Shown: positions 11,011 to 25,374, numbered from the stretch's first letter. The stretch is DNA of 64,000 nt from Cichorium intybus (GCA_023525715.1 CM042014.1:17999563-18063562), one strand, 5' to 3'. Numbers and translations are program-made. The notes: generated from the letters alone by a model not told the origin.

Positions 11011-12479
11011 AGTTTCTTGTAAGATGTATATATAGAGTCCACAATTATCTCTCCAAAAGAGCCCTTATAAATAGAGGGAAATTCCAACATATATAGAAAC
11101 TTAAAGGACATCTCGCACCGACGTGGGATACACTTACACTCCCCTTCAGAGACTTTTAAGAAATTGGTTTCGTTTAAAATGATTTTCAAGTTGAAACGTG
11201 TTGTAAAGTAAGGTCCCAATGCCAAATTATCATCTAATGTTTTTTATAAAAAAACAAGTTAAGGTATATGCAATACAATATCATCACACAAGTTAAAGGG
11301 AGCCACGCATGTTCGTAGCCTTCTAAAAATCCAGTAATAAGCTCTTAGCTCTCCAAATATCAATCTTTGGACACATGTCAATAAAGTTTGACTTGGGGAT
11401 TCTAGTGAGTAAACCAGGAATTTGCTTTTAAGAAGAAATGGATAGAGTCAACAATCCAACTCTAAAGTCAAATTCCCAAAATATGTCCAAAACCATTTAT
11501 ACAAAAATAATTCCAAGATTATTTTATACTTGTAGTTAGATGCGTATAAAAAGCATTTATAATAATTGCTTCAAAATAATCAACAAATGCAATTCAATAC
11601 ATGTGTTTCTAAACCCAATCCCAAGTCCTCTATTATCAAAATAGTATATTTCTTTCTAGGTTCTGTTTGGCTCTTTATCTGGTAAGAGCATTACACTCCA
11701 AACTGTTGCCATTGGTTTAAACCAACTCTGCCACAAAGGTCAGCATTTAGGAAACATATAACCATCATGCATGAATTCATGAAATGGGTTTACAAAGTCC
11801 AGCCCAAGTTGTTATAGCTTGTCAATAACTGTCACGTAATGACGAACACCGTCACATAATTACGAAAAGGATTATACCCAAATAATTCCCTGGCAGCACA
11901 GAAGTCCAACCTATCCTAAATGCAATACACATGAAGGATGATCAAAACATGTTTCTACCAAGCTTGTAATACCCCAAATAAGTCATTTTCCAAAACACAA
12001 TTTTCATGAATGCAACGAGTAATTCATAAAATTCTTATAGCATATAAATGTTTGAAGTATAGTTAAGAATCACTTTACCAAAACATGGTTTAAGGACATA
12101 TTTACGAAAAAAATTAAAATTCAAACATTTTGACTCAGATTACTTGGAAAAAATTACACATTTTACATATATTTACGTCTTTAATAATGTATTTATATGC
12201 TTGAGAACGTATTTTTATATATTTATACATGTATTTATTTAGAATACGTAAAAATACTTAAAAATATTTAAAAATAAGCAACATAATAAATTCATAATTA
12301 CCTAACAATATGAAATCTAAACGAAATTTATAACAACTAAAATTGGATATCGTTCTTGAAACCATGAAATCATTGCTATCAGAACCTAAATTAAACAAGA
12401 AATATTGATAATCATCTAGTTCCGTGCAATTCAATTTTGTTCGGTCACTTTCCAGTCTGTCTTATCATTGTAAGCAAAC
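11011..12479. other. Intergenic sequence with a possible LTR edge
   Basis: No gene was recognised. TGTAATACCCCAAATAAG at about 11966 resembles the start of a minus-strand gypsy LTR (compare TGTAACGCCCCAAC at 52815), but no matching far end was found. The remainder is AT-rich. Confidence 0.35.
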
Positions 12480-12830
12480 TTACTGAAATCCATATCCGTC
12501 AATAAATACATGAATAAAACGTATTTTTTAAGTATTTATACGTTTATAAAATGTATTTATACATGCGCTTTTACGTATTTTTAATTATTTTTATGTTACT
12601 AAAGATGTATAAATACGTTATGACGTATACATACGTTATTAAATACGTATTTTTTTTAAAAAAAAATTACGTTATTAAATACGCTATTTTTAAGTATTTT
12701 TTAGAAATACGTAAAAATACACTTTTAAACATATAAATACGTTATTAAAAACGTAAATAAAATGGCTAATTTGAAGATAAAACATGTTTGAGACTTTTCC
12801 GTAAATTGAGTCAAAATATTGTTCTAAATT
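12480..12830. repeat. TACGTA-rich repeat, copy 1 (downstream of the desaturase)
   Basis: This is a dense run of AAATACGT/ACGTATTT words, ending in a block that contains AACGTAAATAAAA, AATTTGAAGATAA, TTTCCGTAAATTG and GTCAAAATATTG. The same blocks in the same order recur at 16260-16560. The two copies are direct repeats that bracket the desaturase gene. The class is unknown; it may be the decayed termini of one mobile element or LTR pair. Confidence 0.7.
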
Positions 12831-13061
12831 GGGCCAATATGGACATTATTTTTAACCACCATCCACCACTGAAAGCATGTGCAATGCAAATTTCGAATAA
12901 TACATCACCCTTAAAATCAAGTTGTTCTAAAAATCATGGTTATTCTAATCTTTTTCAATTTGCACAATGCTAATACACACTTTATATATGTATCTATATG
13001 GGTTTATATAAGGTTCCCTTCTTTTCGTTTTATACTTTCAGTATTCTTATTTCGAGTTGGC

Positions 13062-14354
13062 TCAACGTAATGCGATTCTACCTTTCTCGGCCTTAGTTGG
13101 TAACCTGACGTCCGTTGCCAATCCAACCAACTGAAGAAACTTGATCAACTCCCATGTCGGGTCAAATTGCCACCATTCCAGTCCATGCCGAGCAGATCTC
13201 GGGAAAGCGTGGTGATTGTTATGCCAGCCCTCACCAAGAGTTAACGCAGCCACCCACCTGTTTTAAATACGTTATCTTATATCTAAATTATGCAATGAAT
13301 ATGCAGAGCCTATTAAATATATATGCTGAAGTGTTGCATGGGAAAACGTACCAATTATTGGTGGAAGTATCCGGGGAGTTCCACGGCCTCTCTCCCCATT
13401 TATGGCTGACATAGCTTGCTAGTGCTGCAAAATGGTGAATCACCACTGCTCGCATGCCCTGCATGAATTACATGTATGGTTCTTCTTAACTGAACTTTTA
13501 AGTATCGACTAAAGATTTATAGTAATCAATAATATACCATTGCCCAAGCCAAGTAGGAAAAGCCTCCATGGAGATATAGTAGGGCTGCAAGTGCTGTTGG
13601 ATGCCAAAAGTAAGTATCATGAAGAAACCTATAAAACCACTGTGCCTTTAGCTCGGGTACTTTGGAGTATTGTCCACCCCTTGACTCCCCACACTAATTC
13701 ATTAGATCAATCAGTACCAAAGATGGTTATGAACTTGAGTAAATATATACATATCAAGAAAATTGTATATAATATAATACAGCCATGCAGCTGGCAATCA
13801 CCTTCGCAGCAATGTGGTCGTTGTTAAATAACCAACCCATATTACAATACCAAAAACTGTCGACGGTTGCGGTGACAGGATCCCTATCTGTATCAGCATA
13901 CTTGTGGTGGTTCCTGTGTGTGTTCACATAAAACATTGGATCTCTCTGCAATTTTCATTTAAGAAAAACAATAAGCACGAGATCCGACAACTAAAAGTTT
14001 TGGGTAATACCGTAATAGTAGTAAAGATGTATCATACATGCACGATACCTGGAAGGCATGAGCACCACAATAAACGAATAAATACTCGAGCCATTTAGGA
14101 ATCTTGAAACTACCGTGACAAAGAAGTCTATGATAACCCAGAGTCACACCAAACCCGCTCAATAAAGCCAAGCCCATACTGCCACACATACCCTGATTAG
14201 TGATTGCGCCCTGATCTAACACGAAAGGTGCGCAAGCAGCCAACACATGAATCCCAGTAAACCAGCAAACGCTAGACACGTCTTCCAAATCCCATTTCCG
14301 GACCCAAAGGCCAAAACCATCTCTTCCGCTTCTTCTCGAACTCCAACGTTGCAT
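13062..14354 (-). CDS. Acyl-lipid/acyl-CoA delta-9-type desaturase (ADS family)
   Basis: Five exons join in frame with GT/AG introns: 14354-14049, 13945-13802, 13693-13538, 13458-13352 and 13257-13062, giving 302 residues, close to the roughly 305 of Arabidopsis ADS1. The product is a membrane di-iron desaturase that places a double bond in a fatty acyl chain. All three histidine boxes are present: HRLLCH (75-80), HRNHH (112-116, in THRNHHKYADTDRDP) and HNNHH (250-254, in GEGWHNNHHAF), with the family motifs KIPKWLEY and SARHGLEWWQ. ATG at 14354 is the first in frame and is preceded by an in-frame stop at 14376-14378. No chloroplast transit peptide is encoded, unlike FAD5/ADS3, so an ER location is inferred unless an upstream exon exists. 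Odd points: QRDP where relatives have QGDP, and an HRLLCH first box instead of the common HRNLAH. All introns are short (under 200 bp). Regiospecificity cannot be read from the sequence. Confidence 0.87.
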
Positions 14355-14772
14355 CACCTTGTGTCCCTGTTGCTGTCATATGGTCTCTTGTTTTGATAAG
14401 CTGGGTACCGTATATGTCAGAATTAATGCGCTTGGTAGATGAAGGAGGCAACTATATATTTGAAACTTGACATAGAGGTTCCGGTTTTCTTTTGAGAATT
14501 ACATTCGGATTTCGGAGGGATAAGGCAGATCCTTTATTTTTGGTTAATTTTTTGAGACGTGAAAGTTAGGAAAAAGAGCAAATGGCATGGATCTCTGGTG
14601 GGGCTTTTCTTTCCTTTTTTTTTTTCTTCCGGGGTGGAGTTGTCACGGAATTGTTTACACAAATTGTTATATAACAAAGTTTGGGAAAATTACGGCATTT
14701 AATTAATAGAGAAATATTGAAACATCTATAAATTTTTATTTCCACGGTCCATATATGTACACGTCTCAACAA

Positions 14773-15727
14773 TGTTTTAAAATCAGGGTTTAGTTGATCC
14801 GATGTGATGACCGGGTCACAGGTCAACCGGAACAACCGGTTCAACTGACGGGTCAACTCAGTTTTTAGAATTCTCATATATTTTATATTTTTTTAGCATA
14901 ATTATATATTTATAAAACAATAAACAATGTAATTTTATCTTTTTGGTACCAACAAACATATTTTGTCAAGTTTTTATAAGAATTGATACTAAATTTGATA
15001 AACTAATTGTTGACTAATTTTAAAAGTTTGAGTCTTGATATTTAACCAAGTTTTTAAAGCCCAAATCAATGTTTTAAAAACCGGGTTGACGCGGCCGGTC
15101 GAACCAAATTGGACCGTGAATTGGTGAAGAGAGCAGGTGTATGACCGGTTTTTGCTAATTTCCGACTCGGATTGGACCGGCCGGTTTTCTCAAAAAACCG
15201 GTTGGACCAGTGACCCGGAACCAGGTTGACCCGGCGGTTGAACAAAAATTAGAATTTGGGCTTTAAAAAGTTCAAGACTCAAACTTTTAAAATTAGTCAA
15301 CGATTGGTTTATCAAATTTACTATTAATTCTTATAAAAACTTGTCAAAATGTGTTTTTTGGTACCAAAAATATAAAAGTACATTGTTTATGTTTTATAAA
15401 TATATAATTATGCTGAAAAATATAAAATATATGAGAATTCTAAAAATCGGGTTGACCCGGCAGTTGAACCGGTTGACCTATGACTCGGTCATCACACCAC
15501 ATCAACTAAAAACCTGGGTTTTAAAACATTATTCTAATTTGTTGTTCAACCGTCGGGTCAACCCGGTTCCAGGTAACTGGTCCAACTGGTTTTTTGCGAA
15601 AACCGGTCGGTTTAATCCGGGTCGAAAATTAGCAAAAAAACCTGTCATAATTGACCCGCTCTCTTTACCGGTTCACGGTCCAATCGGTTCGACCGGCCGG
15701 GTCAACTCGGTTTTTAAAACATTACAT
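14773..15727. mobile_element. Interleaved inverted-repeat (fold-back) element
   Basis: The unit has an A-B-A'-B' plan. A is 14773-15066 and A' is 15243-15530, its inverted copy at roughly 85-90% by eye. B is 15067-15250 and B' is 15531-15727, likewise inverted. Each block boundary carries AATGTTTTAAAA or its complement, and the arms are full of GGTTGACC/CCGGTT words. Both outer ends are AATGTTTTAAAA/TTTTAAAACATT. No transposase ORF is present and no clear target duplication was found, so it is a non-autonomous TIR or fold-back element, or two copies of one nested in each other. It lies about 420 bp upstream of the desaturase start. Confidence 0.75.
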
Positions 15728-16225
<498 letters not shown>

Positions 16226-16259
16226 CTCGAAAAAAAATCATAATATTTTGCCTTAATTT

Positions 16260-16560
16260 ATGAAAAGTTTCAAATACGTTATTAATGACGTATAAATACA
16301 TTATTAAAGACGTATTTTTAAGTTTTTTACGTTATTTTTAAGTATTTTTTATAAATACGTAAAAATGCACTTTTAAAAATATAAATACGTTATTAAAAAC
16401 GTAAATAAAAGGGTCTAATTTGAAGATAACACATGTTGGCCGTTTCCGTAAATTGGGTCAAAATATTGAGACTTTATTGAAGATAAAACAAGTTTGGACT
16501 TTTCCATAAATTAAGTCAAAATATTGGGACTTTATTGAAGATAAAACATGTATATTTTCC
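16260..16560. repeat. TACGTA-rich repeat, copy 2, with a ~57-bp tandem array
   Basis: It shares the ordered blocks of 12480-12830 (AAATACGTTATTAA, AACGTAAATAAAA, TTTGAAGATAA, TTTCCGTAAATTG, GTCAAAATATTG). Here the last part is tandemly repeated: units begin TTGAAGATAA(A/C)ACA at about 16419, 16477 and 16533. It lies on the opposite side of the desaturase in the same orientation as copy 1. Confidence 0.7.
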
Positions 16561-16944
16561 ATATGGCAAGGTAACCTACTGAAAATGTTAAAATGATTAA
16601 TTGAAAATATTAGCCGATTTTCTGTCTTTTTTTATAAATAAATATTATTTTGGGACTTTTTCATAACTTGAGCCAAAATATTAAAGAAACAATAATTAGA
16701 AATGACTTTAATAGACTCTAAACTCTTAATATACTTGTAAGCTTTGTATTTTTTTCCTTTTTACCTAGATGTAATAACATTTCATTTTACAACCGCGATA
16801 TATTTAGATATGAAATCTTTATTATTTTTTAATTGGTTATTATATTTAATTAAATACACAAAATCAAAATAAATATATAATATATAAGTTTATTTCATGA
16901 ATATGTATCAAATTATATGAGATGTCTTGAAAAAAATCATATTA
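16561..16944. other. AT-rich intergenic, no feature seen
   Basis: Very AT-rich. No coding or structured feature was recognised. Confidence 0.4.
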
Positions 16945-18290
<1,346 letters not shown>

Positions 18291-18584
18291 AACATAAAAA
18301 AACAATTTGCATTCGTTAAAATGATATAGAGAGATAATTAAATAAGTAGTATATGATTTATTCAATTTTGAGGATTCGAAAGTCACAAAATAAAAGTTAA
18401 CGTGACTTTAAACACCAATTTTTAAACACCATTATTTTGAAGTAAAACCAAGAAGTTTAACTTTTGCAAAAAAAAAACGTAAAGTTCAACAAAATTTTAA
18501 ACTTTTCGTCATCGAAGAACAAAAATAAATATTAGAAAAGATGTAATTTGGATAATAAATAATTATATATATTTTTTCTGAGAC

Positions 18585-18672
<88 letters not shown>
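18585..18672. repeat. (TA)n microsatellite
   Basis: About 43 TA units immediately left of the palindrome at 18673-19050. Confidence 0.95.
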
Positions 18673-18679
<7 letters not shown>

Positions 18680-18813
18680 CTAGTAATCATTAGATTTATA
18701 TAATTTATTATTATTTAGATTTCTTTTTTTAATGTACAATGTAATACTAAATTAGAAAAACTATAAAATAAAATATTTTTAATATTTTTAATAAAACAAA
18801 GTTACGTTAATTA

Positions 18814-18897
<84 letters not shown>

Positions 18898-19050
18898 TAA
18901 TTAACGTAACTCTGTTTTATTAAAAATATTTAAAATGTTTTATTTTTTAGTTTTTCTAATTTAGTATTACATAGTACATTAAAAAAAAGAAATTTGAATA
19001 ATAATAAATTATATAAATCTAATGATTACTAGTTAATAATTTTACAATGA
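18673..19050. repeat. Snap-back palindrome with a (TA)n centre
   Basis: The left arm (about 18673-18815) starts AAATTAACTAGTAATCATTA. It is matched by the inverted right arm (about 18896-19050), which ends TAATGATTACTAGTTAATAA, with a few mismatches. The centre, 18816-18895, is pure TA and self-complementary. On either strand the 380 bp could form one long hairpin. There is no ORF. It is probably a MITE or a small-RNA-producing inverted repeat. Confidence 0.8.
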
Positions 19051-19445
19051 TTATAAAGAAAATAAAATTATCAGATAATAATTATATTTATTTTAGGAAA
19101 AAAAATTAAAGTAATGATGAGGGGTAAATGATAGAAAATGGAGGGGGTATAATCAGTCAACCCTAAAACTTTAATATGAATCCAGCAAAGTGAAAAAGAA
19201 AAAGTATTGATTATGATGACTATTCATTTAAAAATATTATTATTATTATTATTATTATTAATCTAAAGAGTATGTTGAGCACGGAAACCAATTTTTGACT
19301 TTTATTAGGGGTGTCTAAGGGTGTCTTTTTAGCTACACCTATTTTCTATCTAGTGGATTAGATCTTTCGAATGTTGAGCAACCTATAAAGTTAAATAAAC
19401 TCATAATGTGAAACTATATATCTTAAATTTCCTGTTTTCTGTATG
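19051..19445. other. Intergenic, with an (ATT)n run
   Basis: No gene seen. An ATT trinucleotide run of eight to nine units lies at about 19235-19260. A GGGGTGTCTAAGGGTGTC segment near 19310 resembles decayed hAT-type repeat. Confidence 0.4.
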
Positions 19446-19615
19446 GAGAAATTGTATTCATTCCTACCTTTTATTTCTACTTATCTTCCTACGCATGTCA
19501 AATTATAACAAGTGTCTTAAAATATTATTATTTTTATTAAATATAACATTTGTCACCATTTAACATAGATAGAAGAATTGGTATGAATAAAAAGTAGGAA
19601 TGAATACAATTTCTC
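19446..19615. mobile_element. Mutator-like MITE with a 9-bp target duplication
   Basis: The 170-bp unit has terminal inverted repeats: GAGAAATTGTATTCATTCCT at the left and its complement ending TTTCTC at the right. It is flanked by perfect 9-bp direct repeats TTCTGTATG at 19437-19445 and 19616-19624. A 9-bp duplication is the mark of Mutator-like transposition. It has no coding capacity. Confidence 0.85.
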
Positions 19616-19624
19616 TTCTGTATG

Positions 19625-20422
19625 ATATACATTCATATTTAATTTTAATCGCTTTTATGTTTCCATGTAATTTTTAGTCAATTATCGAAAAGAGTTGTAA
19701 CAGCATATCATCATGTTGAAATTAATGAGCTGATATATTGGACTCTTGGTGTCCGCCTGAGACCAAAACATCCCCACAACACAATTTTACATGGTCTAGA
19801 CTCTAAAGAGTAGTCTCGCCTCTCATGGCCTTAATTGATATTGTCTCTTGATCTCACATGTACACGTAGTTTACTGATTAAGTACAAATTTGATTTGATT
19901 AATGCATTTCTACATTATTGTTATTTTGTAATATTTGCAAATATAAGGGTTAATGACTCATTGACTTGATATTGTAATTATCTATAATTTTTGTACATAT
20001 TTATCATGTTTTACCATTAAAGTGACATTTGTTGTTCGATAAACACCGTTTTTACCGGTAATAGCTTGTCTAGCTAGTTTACGGCGACTCTTTCAGTCGC
20101 TATTCATCTATTTGTCATTATCAATGACATTTTCGACAACGCCTCCGTCCTACCACATCATCTTGATACGTGTCTTTTCCGATCACCCTCTCCCACCCAT
20201 CTTCCCCTTTTAATGAGAAACCTACCATCATGTTTGTAATTTTAGTTTGGGTCCCTCCTCTTTCCCCAACAACAACTTCGTTGTTTACACATGATAGGAG
20301 CCACAATACTAGGGATTTTGGGGAGTTTTGGGTTGCTGGATTGATAATGTTAAGTTCACGATATTACATGTGTAGCTTGTGTTTTCTCCAATCAAGTATT
20401 TGTCGAAATCAAGTAGAGAAAT
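19625..20422. other. Intergenic, no gene seen
   Basis: About 800 bp of AT-rich sequence with a slightly GC-richer patch at 20040-20300. No ORF had a recognisable product, and no RNA gene was seen. Confidence 0.4.
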
Positions 20423-21200
20423 TGTTGGATTAGGTGTCTAAGTCATGACTAATAATTTGTATTTACCTAATTGATAGTAGCAAAGTCCATTTGGGTTGCC
20501 CTCATGGCTAGAGGTTTAGCAGAAAATCCAGGAGAGAGAAAGATTGATTTATTATATGATTAATAAATCAATAGAAATAAAATAAATAGTTTATTAATAT
20601 ATTATGGTGATAATATATTAATTAGAAACTATATTAATTAATTACAAATTAATCTAGAATTAATTGGAATTAATTTGGTGATTAATTTGATTAATTAAAG
20701 GTGCAGGGGCTGAATTGTAATTATTCAATAGTTGAGTAAGTGACAATTATGGTAGTTTAAGTGGGCAACGAAATTATGGAGGGATTATCCATAATTTCGA
20801 TTATTATATGTTAGGATAAATAGATTTGAATTGATAGATAAAGGTTTATCTTATTTGAATTCAAAAAGGTTTATCTCTAAAGGCTTATCTGGTGGCCACT
20901 TGGAAACTATAAATAGAGACCCCTAGGCACCATAAAAGCCACGACTTTTTCCTCTCTTCCCTCTCTATGGAACTTTCGAAAACCCTAGTTTGGGTGTGAC
21001 TTCATTTGAGGCAAGGCACTTGCGTTGCTTAGCTTGCAAGAAACAACTAAAAGGTTAGTTTTTTCTGATTTTATTCTTTTTGTTATTTTCTTGTGGCCTT
21101 TAGGAATTTATTATATGTTCAATTAGAAGAAAACATAGATCCAGTCTAGGTTGCATGTGAACTTAGGATTTTAGTTCATAGATTTGCATAAAACCTTTCA
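20423..21200 (+). repeat. Solo LTR of the copia family (copy 1)
   Basis: It begins TGTTGGATTAGGTGTCTAAG and ends AAAACCTTTCA, collinear with the LTRs of the full element at 27010-34801. Perfect 5-bp target duplications GAAAT lie at 20418-20422 and 21201-21205. It includes the TATAAATA promoter box (20908-20915) found in the other copies. It is more diverged from the full element's LTRs than those are from each other, so it is an older insertion. Confidence 0.92.
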
Positions 21201-22741
21201 GAAATATGTATATCTACATGTTATTCATTTTTTTCAATTAGTTTTGTTCATCTTTTTCTAGGTAACATCTTTTAAGGCCAAACACGAACAATCAACACAA
21301 ATATGCTTCTTGACAATTTAGGGTTTCATGATTCCTTGTACTTTCGTATTCACGTAAAAATCAAAGTAACTCTAAGTCCTAAATCTCCTCATAACATCAC
21401 AAAACAACAACAAAACAAAGAATGAAGATTGGAAAAATAATAATTTTACATGTTTAATGTAGCTGAATTACCTCATAACCTGAAATACTCGGTAAAACTA
21501 AGCATCAAACAACAAAATAAACACTTGAATATTGGTTGAAATTGTTTTTTACAATAAAGTACGAATGAAGTATATGATGTTTAAGGGATCTTTCTTACAA
21601 ACTTTAACCGTGTTAGACTTTCTCTTTTAGTTGAATTATTTTTCTTTCTAAATACTATTAATAAGTAAGCTTGATGGGAACACAATGGGGAAAAGACAAA
21701 TGATGGGTGAATTGCTTGATATGGTTGTGATGGGAAAATAAAATGTTGTTGGGAATATGTGATCTTGTGGACCCCATATCAAGTTTAATGATTTTGTTAT
21801 GAAGATGGACTATTTAAAATACAAATATAATGAGACAAATATTATTTATTATGTGTGGGTAGGTTCGAAGTAGACGTGGATAAGGAGAATGTAGTAATAA
21901 GAATGGATATGTTGTAAAAAAATATTGTTGAAAATGACATGGAGATGAAAAGTCATCTATAGAGTAACCGAAAATTGGCTAGGTTGGCTATTTTCGATCT
22001 AATGATGTTTATTGAACATAAAATGTCATTTTAATGATAAACTGTTACAAAAAAGACCAAAGGTTTATATGAACTTTAGTTGGTTAGCCTATACATGTGA
22101 AAACAAATATAACACAAATAATACAACATTGAGTATCATTTAATGGTTGTCCAGTTGTCCTATACAAATTTGATCACTTATCTCAAAGCTTCATTAACAA
22201 GCTCTATAAAATGGCCATATGATTATTCATGACAATCAATCAAAAAATAAATATTCTAAAATCATTTGGATAAGAACCTATAAAATCGGAGACCCTTGCA
22301 ATTTCTTCAAAACACCTATTGCATTATTACATTTGTACACTAAAAATATACATAAACCTCTTAGTGGCACCAAATGATCATGCCAAAGTAGGCATTAAGC
22401 TAACACAACATAGAACACACTAACAAATTCAGTTGCAAACAAACAATACATTGATCAAACGAATTATATTAAAATCATAAATGAGTAAACCAATACAAAA
22501 AACTACTAATTCGTAAGTTGGGTGAACACCATGGCATGGTTTAGTCTGAACCACTTCAAAATCTAAGGACCCAAAACATATATGCCAACCCCAATGTAAT
22601 TAATATGCATGAATCCTTCAAGAATAAAATAAAGCATTTGTACTAATACACGTGGATCTGTCATGCAACTATCAAATAAAGCCATTAAAGCATCTATCCC
22701 TCTAATGCATAATTATCATGACAATAACCTGAACCAAAATT
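21201..22741. other. Intergenic, no feature recognised
   Basis: 1.5 kb of AT-rich sequence with scattered stops in all frames. No repeat edge, RNA gene or conserved motif was recognised. Confidence 0.4.
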
Positions 22742-23635
22742 GTGACACCTGTGATTTTTTTTTTTTACATTATCACAAGTAACAAAATTCGGGTAATCAC
22801 AAACTGAATATCAATACAACCATAGCAGTGAACTGGAACTTACACATAACATAATGATTAAATACAAATACATTATGTTCCATAATTATTTCACTCTACT
22901 TCATTTTCTTTAATCCCTGTATACCTGAAATACGCAGCATAAAACACATATATGTAAGACTATAAAGTCTCGTGAGTTACATGAATTTGGACTCACAGTA
23001 TATTTATACAAGTGCTCATTTAGATATTGTTTACTTTTGAAACCTCATTAATATATCCATGTTTAGTTATTCTTAATTACTCCCTTCTTTACTCACCAGG
23101 TTGTGGAAAACAACTTCACAACATTACTTCTACTAATAATCCATTTTATATTAAACATGCGTATTATACATCATACTCTATTTGTCATAAAAAATCATAT
23201 ATCATTAACTCCTTACTTACTGGTTGAATACACAACCCTTACCACATATGCTACACAAGAAACCCCTACCCATTTGGTCTGTTTAATGACTCTTTAATTA
23301 CTAACACTCATACATTCCACATATAGATAGCATATATACCTATAAATCATACATTATATATTAAGTCACATTGATGACTTCTTCGAACAAGCATATATCT
23401 TTAATATATATACATACACTTAGTATTAATGTATTTATCCTTATAAGGATTATTATGCTATAACGCATACCTCCACACATACAATACAACTCATATAACA
23501 GAATATCATCACATATATAAGTAAACTTAAACCAATTCTGAATCATAATTGTTTTCTATTCATGTTTATATACGGGCAGCCCCATATTCTTTTCCCTCCT
23601 TGGAATGGAATCATTCCATCCGTGAGGGTGTGCTC

Positions 23636-23699
<64 letters not shown>

Positions 23700-23960
23700 T
23701 CATGAAATAGAGCATATTTATTCATAAGGGCGTGCTAATCTCATCTCCTTTCATGGCCTAGAACAAACCAACCATAAGGGTGTGCTAATCTCATATCCCT
23801 TTTTGGCTTTTTTAAACTTAGTTCAACGTGTGGTTACATTAACACTGATGAGCTTTAACATGTGTGCGAGTAGTTAAGCATAAATGCTTGCCTTGAAAAG
23901 TTAGCTCAAGATGTTTAGTAAGACAATCTAAGTTACATATTGCCCTATTTGTTCTACAAA
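22742..23960 (-). repeat. Degenerate gypsy-type LTR fragment
   Basis: TGTGACACCTGTG at 22742 looks like the plus-strand edge of a minus-oriented gypsy LTR. About 180-260 bp in, GAAATACGCAGCATAAAACA...AAGTCTCGTGAGTTACATGA parallels the segment at 53070-53130 in the young gypsy LTR. Further on, three spaced copies of (A/G)(A/T)(A/G)AGGG(C/T)GTGCT(A/C) words occur at 23620-23800. The far end was not found, so the right boundary is approximate. Confidence 0.5.
23637..23696. repeat. (CT)n microsatellite
   Basis: About 29 CT units inside the degenerate LTR. Confidence 0.95.
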
Positions 23961-24884
23961 ACCAGACAAAACAAGCACATGTTAATCTTGTATGCTTTCA
24001 TTGTGCATTAGGCTCAGGCATACACCAATGGACAATATCCATGTTTTTTTTGCTCTACCAAAAAAGGGATATACAATTGATTTTGGTCCATAGTCTGTAC
24101 AAATCATCACAAATAATGCTAGAAAGTTTGTCAAGTCATGTTGTGTTTTATCTAGATGTGTGCATAGACTAAATTTAAGTTGTGGCGATGATCTATGCAC
24201 ATGTCAATGTTGGTGCTAATAAAAGTTTAGATACTAGTTTCAACTTTAAGTTGAAGGAAGCACCAAAACTTTGATCATACGAGGTTTACACTACTTTTTG
24301 TTTATTATTTGTCTTTCATGGTTCTTTGTCCAAAAAATTATACAAAGATTTAGGATGTACATTACTCTAATATGCGACTATGATCCCTCGATATACTTAA
24401 GTTATTATTTGCATTTCCGGTTCTTAAGTTTTACTTCTTTTGACAATTATACACAAGTTGTTTTGGCCTTGCATGTGATACAACTCGATTTGGTATAATC
24501 TAATATTGATACGCTTCTTGTTCATCTTTCGGTAAACAATGAGTTTTGTCATATATGATAACAAAAAGTATTATATGAATTAGAGTGCAATGAAAACTAG
24601 ATGGCTATAAATAATTAAAGCAAAAATTTATCTTTGCTATAAGATCGAGTTCATTTTGGTTTTAAAATGAAAAAAAGAGCAAACCACCAAATTTTGGTTT
24701 TGGAAAAAAGAAGACATTGTTGGCATGTTGAAACTATTTTTGTAACAACATAAATTTATATAAACTAGTAAGACGTTAGAAAAAGAGCATTACAGAGATA
24801 TACAAGCAACAACTGGGCTTTGCAACCACAAAACCTAATTCAACCTAAATTTAGACACATATTTGGAATATAAACATGCACTAC
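23961..24884. other. Intergenic, possibly 3' flank of LINE copy B
   Basis: No gene seen. The part nearest 24884 should hold the 3' untranslated end of the - strand LINE, but no poly(A) signature (a T-run on +) is clear. Confidence 0.4.
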
Positions 24885-25374
24885 TAACAACGTCATAAAA
24901 TATCAAATTTCTTGGGCAAAACCATCCCAAATAAAAGCAAATTTTGAAACTTCCATAGTACCCAAAAAGCAATAATTAGAACCGCATCAAATGCCTTATG
25001 TTGAGAAGATGTAGCATTTACTTTATCAGCCCACATAATTAGATTCGCCACCAAATACACTTCCGAAACATCGACCCCCACCAAACACCTATTCGACCCC
25101 AAATACCTAGCAAAGACGGACACGTTACAAAAACATGTTCCACCGATTCAACATGAACAACATAAGAAGGACAAAGAATCGACTCCACTTCCACATATCC
25201 AACTGAAAACCTCTCATTTATGAAAATTTACTCCCGCCTAACCCTCAATAACAAGACATTCAACTTAATCGAAATAAAGTCGTTCCATCTCGTAACTGCG
25301 TCACCTCTAACTAATGTACCAATATCGAAAAACCACATGGTTGAAGAAACGATAAACTCATCCAATGTCCACCC

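Noticed and set aside
14355..14357. Start of the desaturase three bases earlier
   Set aside because: That codon is GTG. The first ATG is 14354, and an in-frame stop lies a short way upstream.
18667..18672. Target duplication for the snap-back palindrome
   Set aside because: The left edge merges into a TA microsatellite, so any TA duplication cannot be told from the repeat.
23543..23725. Arg-Glu repeat ORF
   Set aside because: It is a direct translation of the CT microsatellite, with no coding features.
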